From Streptomyces sp. HUAS YS2 (GTDB lineage: Bacteria; Actinomycetota; Actinomycetes; Streptomycetales; Streptomycetaceae): a stretch of DNA of 64,000 nucleotides. The position numbers and the translations under genes are program-made. The stretch spans positions 1,674,001 to 1,738,000 of the forward strand of contig NZ_CP137573.1 in assembly GCF_033343995.1 (NCBI RefSeq). Direction: 5' to 3'. A model generated the notes under the pieces. The model had not been told where the DNA came from and ran no database searches. It worked only from the letters and a program-made list of their open reading frames with translations. Position 1 is the stretch's first letter; each line of letters opens with the position of its first letter. Shown here in pieces: positions 17,789 to 26,778 of this stretch.

Positions 17789-18622
17789 CTACAGCGCCCG
17801 GCGGGCGGCGGCGATCCGCTCCGGGTCCCACCCGGGTCTCGGCACCGACTCCAGGAGGAGCCGGGTGTAGGGGTGTCGGGGCGCGGCGAGCACCTCCGCG
17901 GTGGGCCCGGCCTCGACGACGGCGCCGTGCCGCATGACGATGACGTCGTCGGTGACGCACCGGACCACGCCGAGGTCGTGGGTGATGAACAGGTAGCCGA
18001 TCGAGGTCTGTTCCCTGATGTCCGCGAGCAGGTTCAGGATCTGCGCCTGCACCGACACGTCCAGGGCCGCGACCGCCTCGTCCAGGACGAGCACGGCCGG
18101 CTCCACGGCCAGCGCCCGGGCGATGGCCACGCGCTGACGCTGTCCGCCGGAGAGCTGACGCGGCAGCGCGTCGGCCGCCCGCGTCCCCAGGCCGACCTGG
18201 TCGAGCAGTTCGCGTACCCGCGCGGTGTGGTCCCGGTCGGGGAAGTGGAGCTTGAGCGTCTCCCGGAGGGCCGCCTCGACACTGGTCCGGGGATCGAGCG
18301 ACAGGAGCGGGTCCTGGAAGACCATCTGGACCTCGCGGGCGCGGGCGAGCCGCTGCGCCCGGCCCCTGCCCCGAACGGTCCGGGACCGGCCGCGTACATG
18401 GACCTCGCCCTCGTCCGCCTGCTCCAGGCCGACGACGATGCGGGCGGTGGTGGTCTTTCCGGAGCCGGACTCGCCGACGATCCCCAGGGATCCGCCGGGC
18501 GGGAGGGTGAAGGACACGTCGTCAACGGCCCGTACGGCCCCGAAGGTCCTCCGAAGGCCCTTGACCACCAGGACGTTCTCGGCGTTCTCGCCGTTCCACG
18601 TGTTGTCGACGTTCTCAGGCAT
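17789..18622 (-). CDS. oligopeptide-type ABC transporter ATPase, OppF/DppF type
   Basis: 277 residues from the ATG at 18622, preceded by AAGGAGGGCGG. It overlaps the upstream ATPase gene by eight bases. It has Walker A GESGSGKTT, signature LSGGQRQRVAIARAL, Walker B VLVLDEAVAALDV and the switch His in FITHDLGVV. The C-terminal oligopeptide/dipeptide extension is short (HPYTRLLLESVPRPGWDPE). It is the last gene of a five-gene operon and energises import together with the OppD-type partner. Confidence 0.92.
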   Translation of the reverse strand: MPENVDNTWNGENAENVLVVKGLRRTFGAVRAVDDVSFTLPPGGSLGIVGESGSGKTTTARIVVGLEQADEGEVHVRGRSRTVRGRGRAQRLARAREVQMVFQDPLLSLDPRTSVEAALRETLKLHFPDRDHTARVRELLDQVGLGTRAADALPRQLSGGQRQRVAIARALAVEPAVLVLDEAVAALDVSVQAQILNLLADIREQTSIGYLFITHDLGVVRCVTDDVIVMRHGAVVEAGPTAEVLAAPRHPYTRLLLESVPRPGWDPERIAAARRAL

Positions 18623-19616
18623 CGACCGCCCTCCTTCCGAGCCGGTCACTGTGGTGGCAGGCCGCCTGGTGTTCCGGCAGACCCGGGGCCGGGAGCGGCA
18701 GCGGGGCCTGCTGGTCGCACAGGTCGGTGGCCAGCGTGCAGCGGGCCGCGAAGGCGCACCCGGTGAGTGTCACCCTGAGGTCGGGCGGCTGACCGTCGAT
18801 GGCGGCGAGCCGGCCCTGCGGGTTCTCCATGCGGGGGGTGGACGCCAGAAGCGCGGCCGTATAGGGGTGCCGGGGGTTCTCGAAGATCTCGTCGGCGGGT
18901 CCGCTCTCGGCGATCCGCCCGGCGTACATGACGTACACCCGGTCGCTGATCGCCGCCGCGAGGTCGAGGTCATGGGTGACGAACAGCAGCCCGGTGCCGA
19001 ATCGCTCGCGCAGCTTGCCCAGCAGCGCGATGACCTCGGCCTGCGTGGTGACGTCCAGGGCGGTGGTGGGCTCGTCGGCCAGGAGCAGGGCCGGGTCCCC
19101 CATCAACGCCGCGGCGATCATGACGCGTTGCAGCATGCCGCCGGACACCTGGCTGGGGTACTTCGCCAGGGCGGAGGCGTCCAGGCCCACCGCCTCCAGG
19201 AGCTCGACGGCCCGCGCGCGGGCCTCCGCGGCGGTCATCGCCCCGGTCAGGCAGACGCTCTCGGTGAGGAAGTCGCCGATGCGCCGCAGCGGATTGATGG
19301 CCGCCCGCGGGTCCTGGAAGATCATCGCCACGGTGCTCGTCCGCAGGGCACGCAGCCGGTCGGCGTCCAGGGTGAGGACGTCGTGACCGTCGACGAGGAC
19401 GCTCCCGTCGGTGACGGCGCCCGGCGGCAGCAGCCGCAGGGCACTGCGCGAGGTGAGGCTCTTGCCCGAGCCGGACTCGCCGACGAGCGCGACGGTCTCG
19501 CCGGCCGCGACGGTGAGGTCGATCCCGTCCAGGACGGGGCGCGCGGTACCGGGCAGGTCGATCCTGAGCCCGCGGATCTCCAGCGCCGGCTGGTCGGTTG
19601 TGTGCAGCGGTTTCAT
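18615..19616 (-). CDS. oligopeptide-type ABC transporter ATPase, OppD/DppD type
   Basis: 333 residues from the ATG at 19616, in ATGA overlap with the upstream permease gene. Walker A GESGSGKS, signature QVSGGMLQRVMIAAAL, Walker B LLLADEPTTALDV. The C-terminal domain carries the Cys-rich oligo_HPY pattern (GCAFAARCTLATDLC), which in this family can bind an Fe-S cluster. It forms the ATPase heterodimer with the next gene product. Confidence 0.93.
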   Translation of the reverse strand: MKPLHTTDQPALEIRGLRIDLPGTARPVLDGIDLTVAAGETVALVGESGSGKSLTSRSALRLLPPGAVTDGSVLVDGHDVLTLDADRLRALRTSTVAMIFQDPRAAINPLRRIGDFLTESVCLTGAMTAAEARARAVELLEAVGLDASALAKYPSQVSGGMLQRVMIAAALMGDPALLLADEPTTALDVTTQAEVIALLGKLRERFGTGLLFVTHDLDLAAAISDRVYVMYAGRIAESGPADEIFENPRHPYTAALLASTPRMENPQGRLAAIDGQPPDLRVTLTGCAFAARCTLATDLCDQQAPLPLPAPGLPEHQAACHHSDRLGRRAVDA

Positions 19617-20467
19617 CGGTCTCTCCTGGCGACGCGGTCGGCCCAGCGTTCCCCGACCACGTTGAACGCGACCACCGTCAGGACGATGAGGACACAGGGC
19701 AGGATCGCGGACAGCGGGTAGCCGTGCTGGACTGCGGTCTGACCGTCGAAGACCATGCGGCCCCAGTCGGGGGTCAGCGCCGGAACGCCGAGGCCGAGGA
19801 AGGAGAGACCGGCGAGGTCCATGAGGGCGTAGCCGAAGTTGATGGTGGACTGGGCGAGGACGACGGGCGCGATGTTGGGCAGGATGTGGCGCAGACAGAT
19901 CTGGAGCGCCGAGTGGCCCTGGACCCGGTAGGCGCTCACGTAGGGGCGTTCGCGTTCGGCGAGCACCAGGGAACGCGTCAACCGGCTGACGTAGGGCAGG
20001 TAGGCGAGCGCGAGCGCGACGACCGGAGCGAGCAGCCCCTCGCCGTAGATCGAGATGATGAGGATCGCGAGCAGCATCCCGGGGAAGGCGAAGACCAGCT
20101 CGGTGCTGCGGGAGAGGACCGAGTCGAGCCAGCCGCCCCGCCAGGCCGCGGCCATGCCGACGGCGATGCCCGCCACCGTGGAGAAGAGGACCACCCCGAG
20201 CGGGCCGAGGAGCGAGGTGCGGGCGCCGAGCAGCAGGCGCGAGAAGGTGTCGCGGCCGGCGGCGTCCACGCCGAGCAGATGGTCGGCGGAGGGTCCGGCG
20301 AGCGCGTTGCCGAGGTCGACGGCGTTGGGGTCGTACGGCACCACGAGGGGCGCGAGCAGCGCGCCGGCCACGACGAGCACGACGAAGCCCAGGCAGCACA
20401 GGTGCAAGGGCGACCGGACCGTACGGATCTTCGCGAGGCCGGGTCGGCGGGTGAGCACTGCGGTCAT
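19613..20467 (-). CDS. oligopeptide-type ABC transporter permease, OppC/DppC type
   Basis: 284 residues from the ATG at 20467 in ATGA overlap with the preceding permease. It has an N-terminal OppC_N segment (LVVPYDPNAVDL, HLLGVDAAGRDTFSRLL) and the BPD_transp_1 domain with ALMDLAGLSFLGLGVP, the standard DppC signature. Six membrane segments are predicted. Confidence 0.93.
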   Translation of the reverse strand: MTAVLTRRPGLAKIRTVRSPLHLCCLGFVVLVVAGALLAPLVVPYDPNAVDLGNALAGPSADHLLGVDAAGRDTFSRLLLGARTSLLGPLGVVLFSTVAGIAVGMAAAWRGGWLDSVLSRSTELVFAFPGMLLAILIISIYGEGLLAPVVALALAYLPYVSRLTRSLVLAERERPYVSAYRVQGHSALQICLRHILPNIAPVVLAQSTINFGYALMDLAGLSFLGLGVPALTPDWGRMVFDGQTAVQHGYPLSAILPCVLIVLTVVAFNVVGERWADRVARRDR

Positions 20468-21423
20468 GCGGAGGACCTCCTCGATCCGAGGGTGATCCGC
20501 GGGTCGACCAGCGGCAGCAGCAGGTCGACGATGAGGTTCACGATCATGAACAGGGCGACGATGATCAGGGAGATGGCCTGGACCGTCGGGAAGTCCTTGG
20601 TGGAGGTGGACAGTTCCAGGAGCTGGCCGATGCCGCCGATGCTGAAGGCGGTCTCCACGAGGATCGTGCAGACCAGCAGCGTCGAGACGATCAGGCCACC
20701 GGTGGTCAGGACCGTGCCCAGCGAGTTCCGGAACACATGACGGCGGATGACCTGGCGCTCGGGCACGCCCCGGCTGCGGGCCACGGTGACGTGCTCGCTG
20801 TCGAGGGCCTCGAGCATCGCGGAACGGGTCACCCGCGCGAGCATGCCGATCAGGTACAGGGCGAGCGCGATCGCCGGGAGGGTCAGGTGCCAGAGCTGGT
20901 CGAGGAAGCCGTCGCCGGCGCCTCCGCTGGGGAACCAGCCGAGCTTGACCGCGAACAGCGCCTGGAGGAGCACCGCCGCGACGAAGGACGGGGTGCCGAC
21001 GGCGAACGTGGTGGTGACCAGCACGGTGGAGTCGGTGGCGCCGCCGCGCACGGCCGCGATCCGGCCGAGCAGCAGGCCGACGACCACGACCACGACCAGC
21101 GACATGGCGATCAGCAGCAGCGTCGTGGGCAGCCGGTCGGCGAGCAGCCGCGAGACGTCCGTGCGGTAGGTGATCGAGCGCCCGAAGTCGCCCTGCGCCA
21201 TGTCGCCGAGCCAGCGCAGGTACCGGACGAGGAACGGGTCGTCCAAGTGGTACTGGGCGTTGATGGCGGCCAGCGCCTCGGGCGAGGCCGAGCGGCCGGC
21301 GAGCAGGAAGCTCGCCGGGCTGCCCGGCGCCAGGTACATCGCACCGAAGACCACGAACGACGCGCACAGCAGGGTGACGGTCATCTCCGCCAGGCGCCGT
21401 ACGGCGAATTTCGTGAAGCTCAC
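20464..21423 (-). CDS. oligopeptide-type ABC transporter permease, OppB/DppB type
   Basis: 319 residues from the GTG at 21423, which overlaps the stop of the binding-protein gene (GTGA). Typical N-terminus FAVRRLAEMTVTLLCASFVV, then GDFGRSITYRTDV and the C-terminal VETAFSIGGIGQLL motif found in nearly all DppB permeases. Six membrane segments. Subunit of the peptide-type importer. Confidence 0.93.
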   Translation of the reverse strand: MSFTKFAVRRLAEMTVTLLCASFVVFGAMYLAPGSPASFLLAGRSASPEALAAINAQYHLDDPFLVRYLRWLGDMAQGDFGRSITYRTDVSRLLADRLPTTLLLIAMSLVVVVVVGLLLGRIAAVRGGATDSTVLVTTTFAVGTPSFVAAVLLQALFAVKLGWFPSGGAGDGFLDQLWHLTLPAIALALYLIGMLARVTRSAMLEALDSEHVTVARSRGVPERQVIRRHVFRNSLGTVLTTGGLIVSTLLVCTILVETAFSIGGIGQLLELSTSTKDFPTVQAISLIIVALFMIVNLIVDLLLPLVDPRITLGSRRSSA

Positions 21424-23096
21424 GGCGCGGCCCCCACGCCCGCGGCCCACGGGTGGTACATGTACGAGATGGTGGTGGGAGCGCCGGTGATCCTCTTGTT
21501 GAGGAAGACGGCGGTGGGCCATTCGGCGACCGGGATCCACAGCAGCTGCTCGGCGGCGTGCTTCTGCAGCTCCGCCTCGATCGCCAGGCGCTTGTCCGGG
21601 TCGTACTCGGCCGTTGCCCGGTCGACGACCTCGTCGTACTTCTTGTCGCTGTAGCCGGCGAAGTTCATGTACGCGCCGGTCTTGAAGTTCTGCAGCAGGT
21701 CCAGCGGGTCGGTGACCGAGTCGTAGTAGGTGAGCGGGAACATGTCGATGCCCTCGCGCGCCTTCGGGTCGGTGAACAGCGCGGTGAACGCGTTGGGGGC
21801 GATGGTCTTGAGCTTGATGTCGAGACCGATCTGGGCGCCGGCGGCCTGGACGGCGGTGGCGAGGAGGGAGACGTCCTGGCCGATGGAGCTGGTGGCGACC
21901 GTCAGCGTCTTCCCGGTGGCACCCGCCTCCTTGATCAGCGCCTTCGCCTTCTCGATGTCGGGCCGGGCCGGCGGAAGGCCGTCGAGGGCGTTCTTGCGGG
22001 TCTGCTCCGAGGCGCCGGCCCAGGCAGCGCGGGTCGTGAGCGAGTTGGTGACGGTACCGGCGCCGCCGAGGCCCGCCTTGACGAAGCCGGTCCGGTCCAG
22101 GGCCAAGGACAGCGCCCGGCGCACGCGGACGTCGCCGAGGGGGCCCTTCATGTTGGTGATGTTGACGTTGACCGTGCTGAGGCCCTCGCCGAAGTACAGC
22201 TTGCCGACGCCGCTGTTCTTGAGGCGGTCGTAGCTCTCGGTCGGGATGAGGTAGCCGCCGTCGGCGTCGCCGCTGAGCATGGCGTTGGTACGGGCCGAGG
22301 GGTCGGTCATGAAGCGGAACACGACCTTGCCGGACTTGGCCTTCGTGCCCCAGTACCCGTCGAACCGGTCGAGCTCGACCGACTGCCCCTTGTTCCAGGT
22401 GCCCAGCTCGAACGGGCCGGTGCAGGCGAGCCCCCCGGCGGTGCCGTAGTCCTTGCCCGCCGCCTCGACCCCAGCCTTGGAGGCGACGACGCCGGCCGCG
22501 GTGGCCATGTACTGCGGGAACTGGGAGTCGGGCTTCTTCAGCTTGACGGTGACCTGGAGCGGACCGGTCTTCTTCACCGAGGCGACGTTCTGGAAGACCT
22601 GGGCCCAGGCGGCGGCGTTGTTGGGGTCGGTCTGCCGGCCCAGGCTGAACACCACGTCGTCGGCGGTCATCACCTTGCCGTCGTGGAAGCGCACCCCGGA
22701 ACGGAGGTCGTAGACCCAGGTCGTGGGGTCCGGGTTCGACGCCTTCTGCGCGAGGCCCGGCTCGAGGGTGAGCCCCGGCGTCCAGCGCATCAGGCTCTCG
22801 CAGACATTGGAGAGGATCGTGTTCTGCGGGTAGTCGAACGCCACGGTGTAGTCGAGGGTGGGCGGCTCGGCGTAGACGGCCCAGCTGAAGGAGTCGATCT
22901 CGCCCTTCGCGGCGGGCGTGCCCTTCGAGAGGGTGAAGCCGGCTGCACTGCTTCCGCCGCTCTTGGGCGGCCCCGAACAGGCCGCGACCAGGGCTGCGGA
23001 GGTCAGGAGGGCAGCCGCGGCGGCGAGGCCTCGGGGGACCTGCCCGCCTCGCCGGACGCCTGCGCGTCTCGCTCTGCCGGGTACGGGTGTGATCAT
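21420..23096 (-). CDS. peptide/opine-type ABC transporter substrate-binding lipoprotein
   Basis: 558 residues. The signal ends in a lipobox (LVAAC, then SGPPKSGG). The body is SBP family 5: EPPTLDYTVAFDYPQNTIL, VYDLRSGVRFHDGKVMTADDVVFS and YFGEGLSTVNVNI. It is first in a tightly coupled operon SBP-B-C-D-F (four stop/start overlaps). Placed among deiminases and a urease-like enzyme, it may bring in arginyl or citrullinyl peptides, or another ureido/guanidino compound. Family 5 proteins bind diverse ligands, so the substrate is inference. Confidence 0.9.
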   Translation of the reverse strand: MITPVPGRARRAGVRRGGQVPRGLAAAAALLTSAALVAACSGPPKSGGSSAAGFTLSKGTPAAKGEIDSFSWAVYAEPPTLDYTVAFDYPQNTILSNVCESLMRWTPGLTLEPGLAQKASNPDPTTWVYDLRSGVRFHDGKVMTADDVVFSLGRQTDPNNAAAWAQVFQNVASVKKTGPLQVTVKLKKPDSQFPQYMATAAGVVASKAGVEAAGKDYGTAGGLACTGPFELGTWNKGQSVELDRFDGYWGTKAKSGKVVFRFMTDPSARTNAMLSGDADGGYLIPTESYDRLKNSGVGKLYFGEGLSTVNVNITNMKGPLGDVRVRRALSLALDRTGFVKAGLGGAGTVTNSLTTRAAWAGASEQTRKNALDGLPPARPDIEKAKALIKEAGATGKTLTVATSSIGQDVSLLATAVQAAGAQIGLDIKLKTIAPNAFTALFTDPKAREGIDMFPLTYYDSVTDPLDLLQNFKTGAYMNFAGYSDKKYDEVVDRATAEYDPDKRLAIEAELQKHAAEQLLWIPVAEWPTAVFLNKRITGAPTTISYMYHPWAAGVGAAP

Positions 23097-23142
23097 CGTC
23101 GCGCTCTCTTTCCGTACGGCGGTTCCGTACGTGACGGGGGAG

Positions 23143-23173
23143 GCTGCCGGACCCGAGGGGAGAGGGTCCGGCA
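23143..23173 (-). terminator. terminator-like hairpin after cytosolic agmatine deiminase
   Basis: Eleven-base perfect arms ctgccggaccc (23143-23153) and gggtccggcag (23163-23173) with a nine-base loop lie 24 bases past the stop codon of the deiminase copy 3. There is no T-tract, as is usual in Streptomyces. It probably separates the urease/deiminase transcript from the ABC transporter operon. Confidence 0.6.
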
Positions 23174-23196
23174 GGAGCGGGCGGGTCCGGTCCGGG

Positions 23197-24210
23197 TTAC
23201 GCGCCCGGGCGGGCGACGGGGACCTGCTGCGTGATGCAGTGCACTCCTCCGCCGCCGAACGCGATCGCGGCCGCCCTCACGCCGACGACCTTGCGGCCCG
23301 GGTAGGCCGCGGCGATCACCGCGAGGGCTTCCTCGTCCTGGGGCACGCCTGCCACCGGGACGACCACGCCGCCGTTGGCGACGTAGTAGTTCAGGTACGA
23401 CACCTCGACCTCGTTGCCCGCCACCGCGGCGTACGCGGTCTGCGGGACGTCGACGATCTCGAAGGGCCGGCCCTCGGCGTCGGTCGAGGCCTCCAGCACG
23501 GCGCGGTTGGCACGCATCCGCGCGTAGTCGGGGTGATCGGCGTCGTCGGGCAGGGACACGACGACCTTGCCGGGGGCGGCGAACGCGGCCACACCGTCCA
23601 CGTGGCCGTCCGTCTCGGTGTCGAGCAGTCCGCCGTACGGAAGCCAGACAACCTTATGGACGCCCAGCTGGGATTTCAGCTCGGCCTCGATCTCGTCCCG
23701 GTTCATGCCGGGATTCCGGTTGGGATGCAGGAGGCACTGCTCGGTCGTGATCAGCGTGCCCTCGCCGTCGACGGTGATCGCCCCGCCCTCCAGGATCATC
23801 CCGGAGGGGATGCGCTCCACCCCGAGGTGCTCGAGGAGCAGGGCGCTGATGCGGTCGTCGGAGTCGTACGGGTGGTGCTTGCGGCCCCAGGCGTTGAACC
23901 GGAAGTCGACGCCGGCCCGGCGCCCCTCACCGTCGAGGACGAACAGCGGGGCCGAGTCGCGGAACCAGGAGTCGTCCAGCGGAAGCTCGATGGCGGTGAT
24001 GTCCGCGCCACAGCGGGCCCGGGCCTCGTCGCCGTGGCCGGGCGGGGCGACCATCGTGACCGGCTCGAACTCGGCGATGGCCCGCGCGACGTTCGCGTAC
24101 TCCTCCTTGACGTCGTCCAGCACCTCGTCCCACAGGTCGGGGCGGGTGGGCCAGGCCATCAGACAGCCCTCGTGCGGGGACCACTCGGCGGGCATACGGA
24201 ATGCGGTCAT
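23197..24210 (-). CDS. aguA: cytosolic agmatine deiminase (copy 3)
   Basis: 337 residues from the ATG at 24210 (MTAFRMPAEWSPHEGC); the frame extends 39 bases upstream but family alignment starts at the chosen Met. It has no signal peptide. Motifs: CLMAWPTRPDLW, LDDSWFRDSAPLF, VDFRFNAWGRK, EGGAITVDGEGT, HPNRNPGMN, TETDGHVDGV and GGGGVHCITQQVP with the nucleophile Cys. The ETDGH segment is closest to true agmatine deiminases (agmatine to N-carbamoylputrescine plus ammonia), whereas the four exported copies have DITDxH or DVTDGH. The TTGACTGAA operator (24243-24268) sits just upstream, and the urease-like genes follow directly upstream on the same strand, so they probably share a pathway. Confidence 0.85.
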   Translation of the reverse strand: MTAFRMPAEWSPHEGCLMAWPTRPDLWDEVLDDVKEEYANVARAIAEFEPVTMVAPPGHGDEARARCGADITAIELPLDDSWFRDSAPLFVLDGEGRRAGVDFRFNAWGRKHHPYDSDDRISALLLEHLGVERIPSGMILEGGAITVDGEGTLITTEQCLLHPNRNPGMNRDEIEAELKSQLGVHKVVWLPYGGLLDTETDGHVDGVAAFAAPGKVVVSLPDDADHPDYARMRANRAVLEASTDAEGRPFEIVDVPQTAYAAVAGNEVEVSYLNYYVANGGVVVPVAGVPQDEEALAVIAAAYPGRKVVGVRAAAIAFGGGGVHCITQQVPVARPGA

Positions 24211-24242
24211 CTGCGATCTCTCTTCTTCTTGCTGGAATCTTC

Positions 24243-24268
24243 CTCTCAACTGAAAATTCAGTCAAGAG
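24243..24268. promoter_or_regulatory. operator A of the TTGACTGAA regulon, before copy 3
   Basis: The minus strand reads TTGACTGAATTTTCAGTTGA; the core actgaa-aa-ttcagt (24249-24262) is symmetric. It lies 33 bases upstream of the deiminase start and its TTGACT can serve as -35, with GAAGAT about 17 bases further on as a weak -10, so a bound repressor would block the promoter. Confidence 0.7.
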
Positions 24269-24316
24269 AACGGGCAAGGGTCGTTCACGTGCGGAATCGA
24301 AAGACGTGGAGCGGGT

Positions 24317-26053
24317 TCAGAGGAAGTAGAGGCGGTTGAGCGAGACCTCCTGGGCCGGCTCGGACCGCAGCGGTGCCCCGTCGAGGGTGACGAGCCCGGA
24401 ACGGCCGTCGACCTGGACATCGCCGACGCGGGAATTGAGGAGCAGGTCGGCCGGGCCGATGCCGCGGGTGCCGCGGACCGCCACGCGCCGGCGCCGGGTC
24501 GGCATCCGGTCGGAGCCGAGGTCGACGGCGGCCTGCGCGACGAAGGCGACGGAGAGCTCCGCGGGAGCCGCGCCGTGGGCACCGAAGAGGGGGCCGAGGA
24601 CGAGGGGCTCGCAGGTGTCGGTGGCCGCGTTGGGATCGCCGGTGACGCCCCAGGCCGGGAAGCCGTTCTTGATGACCATCTGCGGCTTGGCGCCGAAGAA
24701 CGGCGGGCGCCACAGGACGATGTCGGCCATCTTGCCGACCTCGATCGAACCGACCTCGTGGGCAAGGCCGTGGGCGATCGCCGGGTTGACGGTCAGCTTG
24801 GCCATGTAGCGCAGCACGCGCGCGTTGTCGTCGCCTTCGCCGTCGCCCTCCATCGGGCCCAGTTCGGCCTTCATCTTGCCGGCCATGGCGAAGGTCCGCC
24901 GGACGGTCTCGCCCGCCCGGCCCATGCCCTGCGCGTCGGACGAGGTGATGCCGATCGCGCCGAGGTCGTGCAGGACGTCCTCCGCGCCCATCGTCCCGGC
25001 CCGGATCCGGTCGCGCGCCATCGCGGCGTCGCCCGGCAGGTCCGTCTTGAGCGCGTGGACGGAGACGATCATCCCGTAGTGCTCGGCGACGGCGTCGCGG
25101 CCGAACGGCAGTGTGGGGTTGGTGGACGAGCCGATGACGTTCGGCACGCCCGCCATCTTCAGGACGTTCGGTACGTGTCCGCCGCCGCAGCCCTCGATGT
25201 GGAAGGCGTGGATGGTCCGGCCGTCCAGGACGCTCAGGGTGTCCTCGACGGACAGGCACTCGTTCAGGCCGTCGCTGTGCAGCGCGACCTGGACGTCGTG
25301 CTCCTCGGCCACCCGCAGCGCGGTGTCCAGGGCGCGGGTGTGCGCACCCATGTCCTCGTGCACCTTGAACCCGGACGCACCGCCCTCGGCGAGCGCCTCG
25401 ACCAGCGGAGCCGCGTCCGAGGAAGAGCCGCGCGCCAGGAAGCCGATGTTGACCGGCCAGGCGTCGAACGCGCCGAAGCCGTGCTTCAGGGCCCAGGGCG
25501 AGTTGACGCCCACGCCCCAGCTCGGGCCTATCTCCTGGCCGATGATCGTGGTGACGCCGCTGGCGAGCGAGGCCTCCATGATCCGCGGCGACAGCAGGTG
25601 GACGTGCGTGTCGATGGCGCCGGCGGTGGCGATCAGGCCCTCGCCGGGGATCATCGTCGTTCCGGTTCCGACGACGACGTCCACCCCGTCGACCGTGTCG
25701 GGGTTGCCGGCCCGGCCGATGGCGTGGATCCGGCCCTCACGGATGCCGATCGACGTCTTCCGGATGCCCAGTACGGCGTCGATGACCAGCACATTGGTGA
25801 TCACGACGTCGCAGGTCTCACGGACGGCCGCGGCCTTCAGGTGCAGGCCGTCGCGGGCGGTCTTGCCGAAGCCGGCGAGGAACTCGTCCCCGGCCTTCTG
25901 CGAATCGGACTCGACGCGCACAACGAGCCCGGAGTCGCCGAGCCGCACCCGGTCGCCTGCGCGCGGGCCGTGCACCGAGGCGTACTCGTACGGGTCGATG
26001 TGGCGGCTGTGCCCGGGGGCGCAGTGGTCACTGTGACGGGTCGGCCTGCTCAC
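24317..26053 (-). CDS. ureC: urease alpha subunit-like amidohydrolase, noncanonical
   Basis: 578 residues from a GTG that overlaps the gamma-beta gene (GTGA). The nickel ligands of urease are all present: His150/His152 (GAIDTHVHL), carbamylated Lys230 with His232 (GFKVHED), His259 (VALHSDGLNE), His285 (FHIEGCGGGH) and Asp373 (SSDAQGMG). Flap His333 is kept, but the flap Cys is Val332. Compared with my memory of Klebsiella UreC, other pocket residues also differ: the GGGTGPAAGTHAT-type loop is GQEIGPSWGVGVNS, HEDWGAT is HEDMGAH and HTEGAGGGH is HIEGCGGGH. The N-terminal 20 residues are His/Cys-rich (RHSDHCAPGHSRH). No ureD/E/F/G genes are nearby. Probably a metal-dependent hydrolase of a ureido compound, perhaps N-carbamoylputrescine; plain urease activity is not excluded. 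Confidence 0.85.
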   Translation of the reverse strand: MSRPTRHSDHCAPGHSRHIDPYEYASVHGPRAGDRVRLGDSGLVVRVESDSQKAGDEFLAGFGKTARDGLHLKAAAVRETCDVVITNVLVIDAVLGIRKTSIGIREGRIHAIGRAGNPDTVDGVDVVVGTGTTMIPGEGLIATAGAIDTHVHLLSPRIMEASLASGVTTIIGQEIGPSWGVGVNSPWALKHGFGAFDAWPVNIGFLARGSSSDAAPLVEALAEGGASGFKVHEDMGAHTRALDTALRVAEEHDVQVALHSDGLNECLSVEDTLSVLDGRTIHAFHIEGCGGGHVPNVLKMAGVPNVIGSSTNPTLPFGRDAVAEHYGMIVSVHALKTDLPGDAAMARDRIRAGTMGAEDVLHDLGAIGITSSDAQGMGRAGETVRRTFAMAGKMKAELGPMEGDGEGDDNARVLRYMAKLTVNPAIAHGLAHEVGSIEVGKMADIVLWRPPFFGAKPQMVIKNGFPAWGVTGDPNAATDTCEPLVLGPLFGAHGAAPAELSVAFVAQAAVDLGSDRMPTRRRRVAVRGTRGIGPADLLLNSRVGDVQVDGRSGLVTLDGAPLRSEPAQEVSLNRLYFL

Positions 26054-26778
26054 AGGGTCTTTCCTTCCAGGGCCGCGGAGACATCTCCGTAGGCGGCGGT
26101 CGCTCCGAGGTAGCCGCAGGCGGCTGCCCTGCGGAGTGCCTCGTCCTTGGCGCCGGGTGCGTCGAGGGGGCCGTCGACCAGGCCGGCGAAGCCGATGGCG
26201 ATCCGGTCGCCACCGATCGGGACGAGCCCCACCTCGGCCTTGCCGTCCGGGTCGAAACGGAAGGACGCGCCGGCGGGGACGGCGAGCCGCATGCCGTACG
26301 CGGCGGCCCGGTCGAAGTTCAGGCGCGGGTTGGCCTCGAAGAAGTGGAAGTGGGAGGTCACACTGACGGGCACGGCCGCGGTGTTGTGGACGACGAGCGT
26401 CATGGCGGGCTCCGGCCCGTCGACGGTGTCCGAGGCGGGCAGTACGGCCCCGGGGGCACCGTCGTTGCGCTCCCAGGCTCCGAAGGGTTCGGCCACGGCG
26501 GCGAGCCGGGTGCCGTCCTCGAAGACGGCCTCGACCTGGATCTCGGTGACCACGTCCACCACGCCGGGCAGCAGGTCGTCGGGGCCGAGTACGGAGCGGC
26601 CCCGCTCGATCGCCTCGGCGAGGCGCAGGCCGTCGCGGGCCGCCTCGCAGACGGTGTCCGCGACGAGCGCGGTCGCCTCGGGGACGTTGAGCCGGAGTCC
26701 GCGCGCGTGGCGTGCCCGGGCGAGTTCGGCGGCGGTGAACAGGAGCAGGCGGTCCCGCTCGGTGGGAGTCAGGGGCAT
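26050..26778 (-). CDS. ureAB: urease gamma-beta fusion subunit
   Basis: 242 residues. Residues 1-100 are UreA-like (LTPTERDRLLLFTAAELARA, ARDGLRLAEAIERGR, ADTVCEAARDG), and about 125-240 are UreB-like (VVHNTAAVPVSVTSHFHFFE, NPRLNFDRAAAYGMRLAVPA, GFAGLVDG). Such fusions are found in Helicobacter and in a second urease-like locus of streptomycetes. The stop codon overlaps the ureC start, so the two subunits are made together. The start ATG lies inside a possible 21-residue leader ORF (26769-26834). Operator B is about 230 bases upstream. The presumed complex is (gamma-beta)(alpha) multimers in the cytoplasm. Confidence 0.9.
   Translation of the reverse strand: MPLTPTERDRLLLFTAAELARARHARGLRLNVPEATALVADTVCEAARDGLRLAEAIERGRSVLGPDDLLPGVVDVVTEIQVEAVFEDGTRLAAVAEPFGAWERNDGAPGAVLPASDTVDGPEPAMTLVVHNTAAVPVSVTSHFHFFEANPRLNFDRAAAYGMRLAVPAGASFRFDPDGKAEVGLVPIGGDRIAIGFAGLVDGPLDAPGAKDEALRRAAACGYLGATAAYGDVSAALEGKTL

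Noticed and set aside
17774..17815. Small gcgggc/gcccgc inverted repeat between TetR and the OppF-type gene
   Set aside because: Arms are too short in this GC content to call a terminator with confidence.
21453..23234. Long plus-strand open frame over the peptide-binding protein
   Set aside because: Antisense shadow of a clear SBP family 5 gene; low-complexity Gly/Val/Arg/Asp composition.
25050..25070. Loss of the catalytic flap histidine in the urease-like subunit
   Set aside because: First reading suggested Cys-His replaced by Ser-Val, but an ungapped alignment keeps the His (His333) and changes only the Cys to Val and the following His to Ala.
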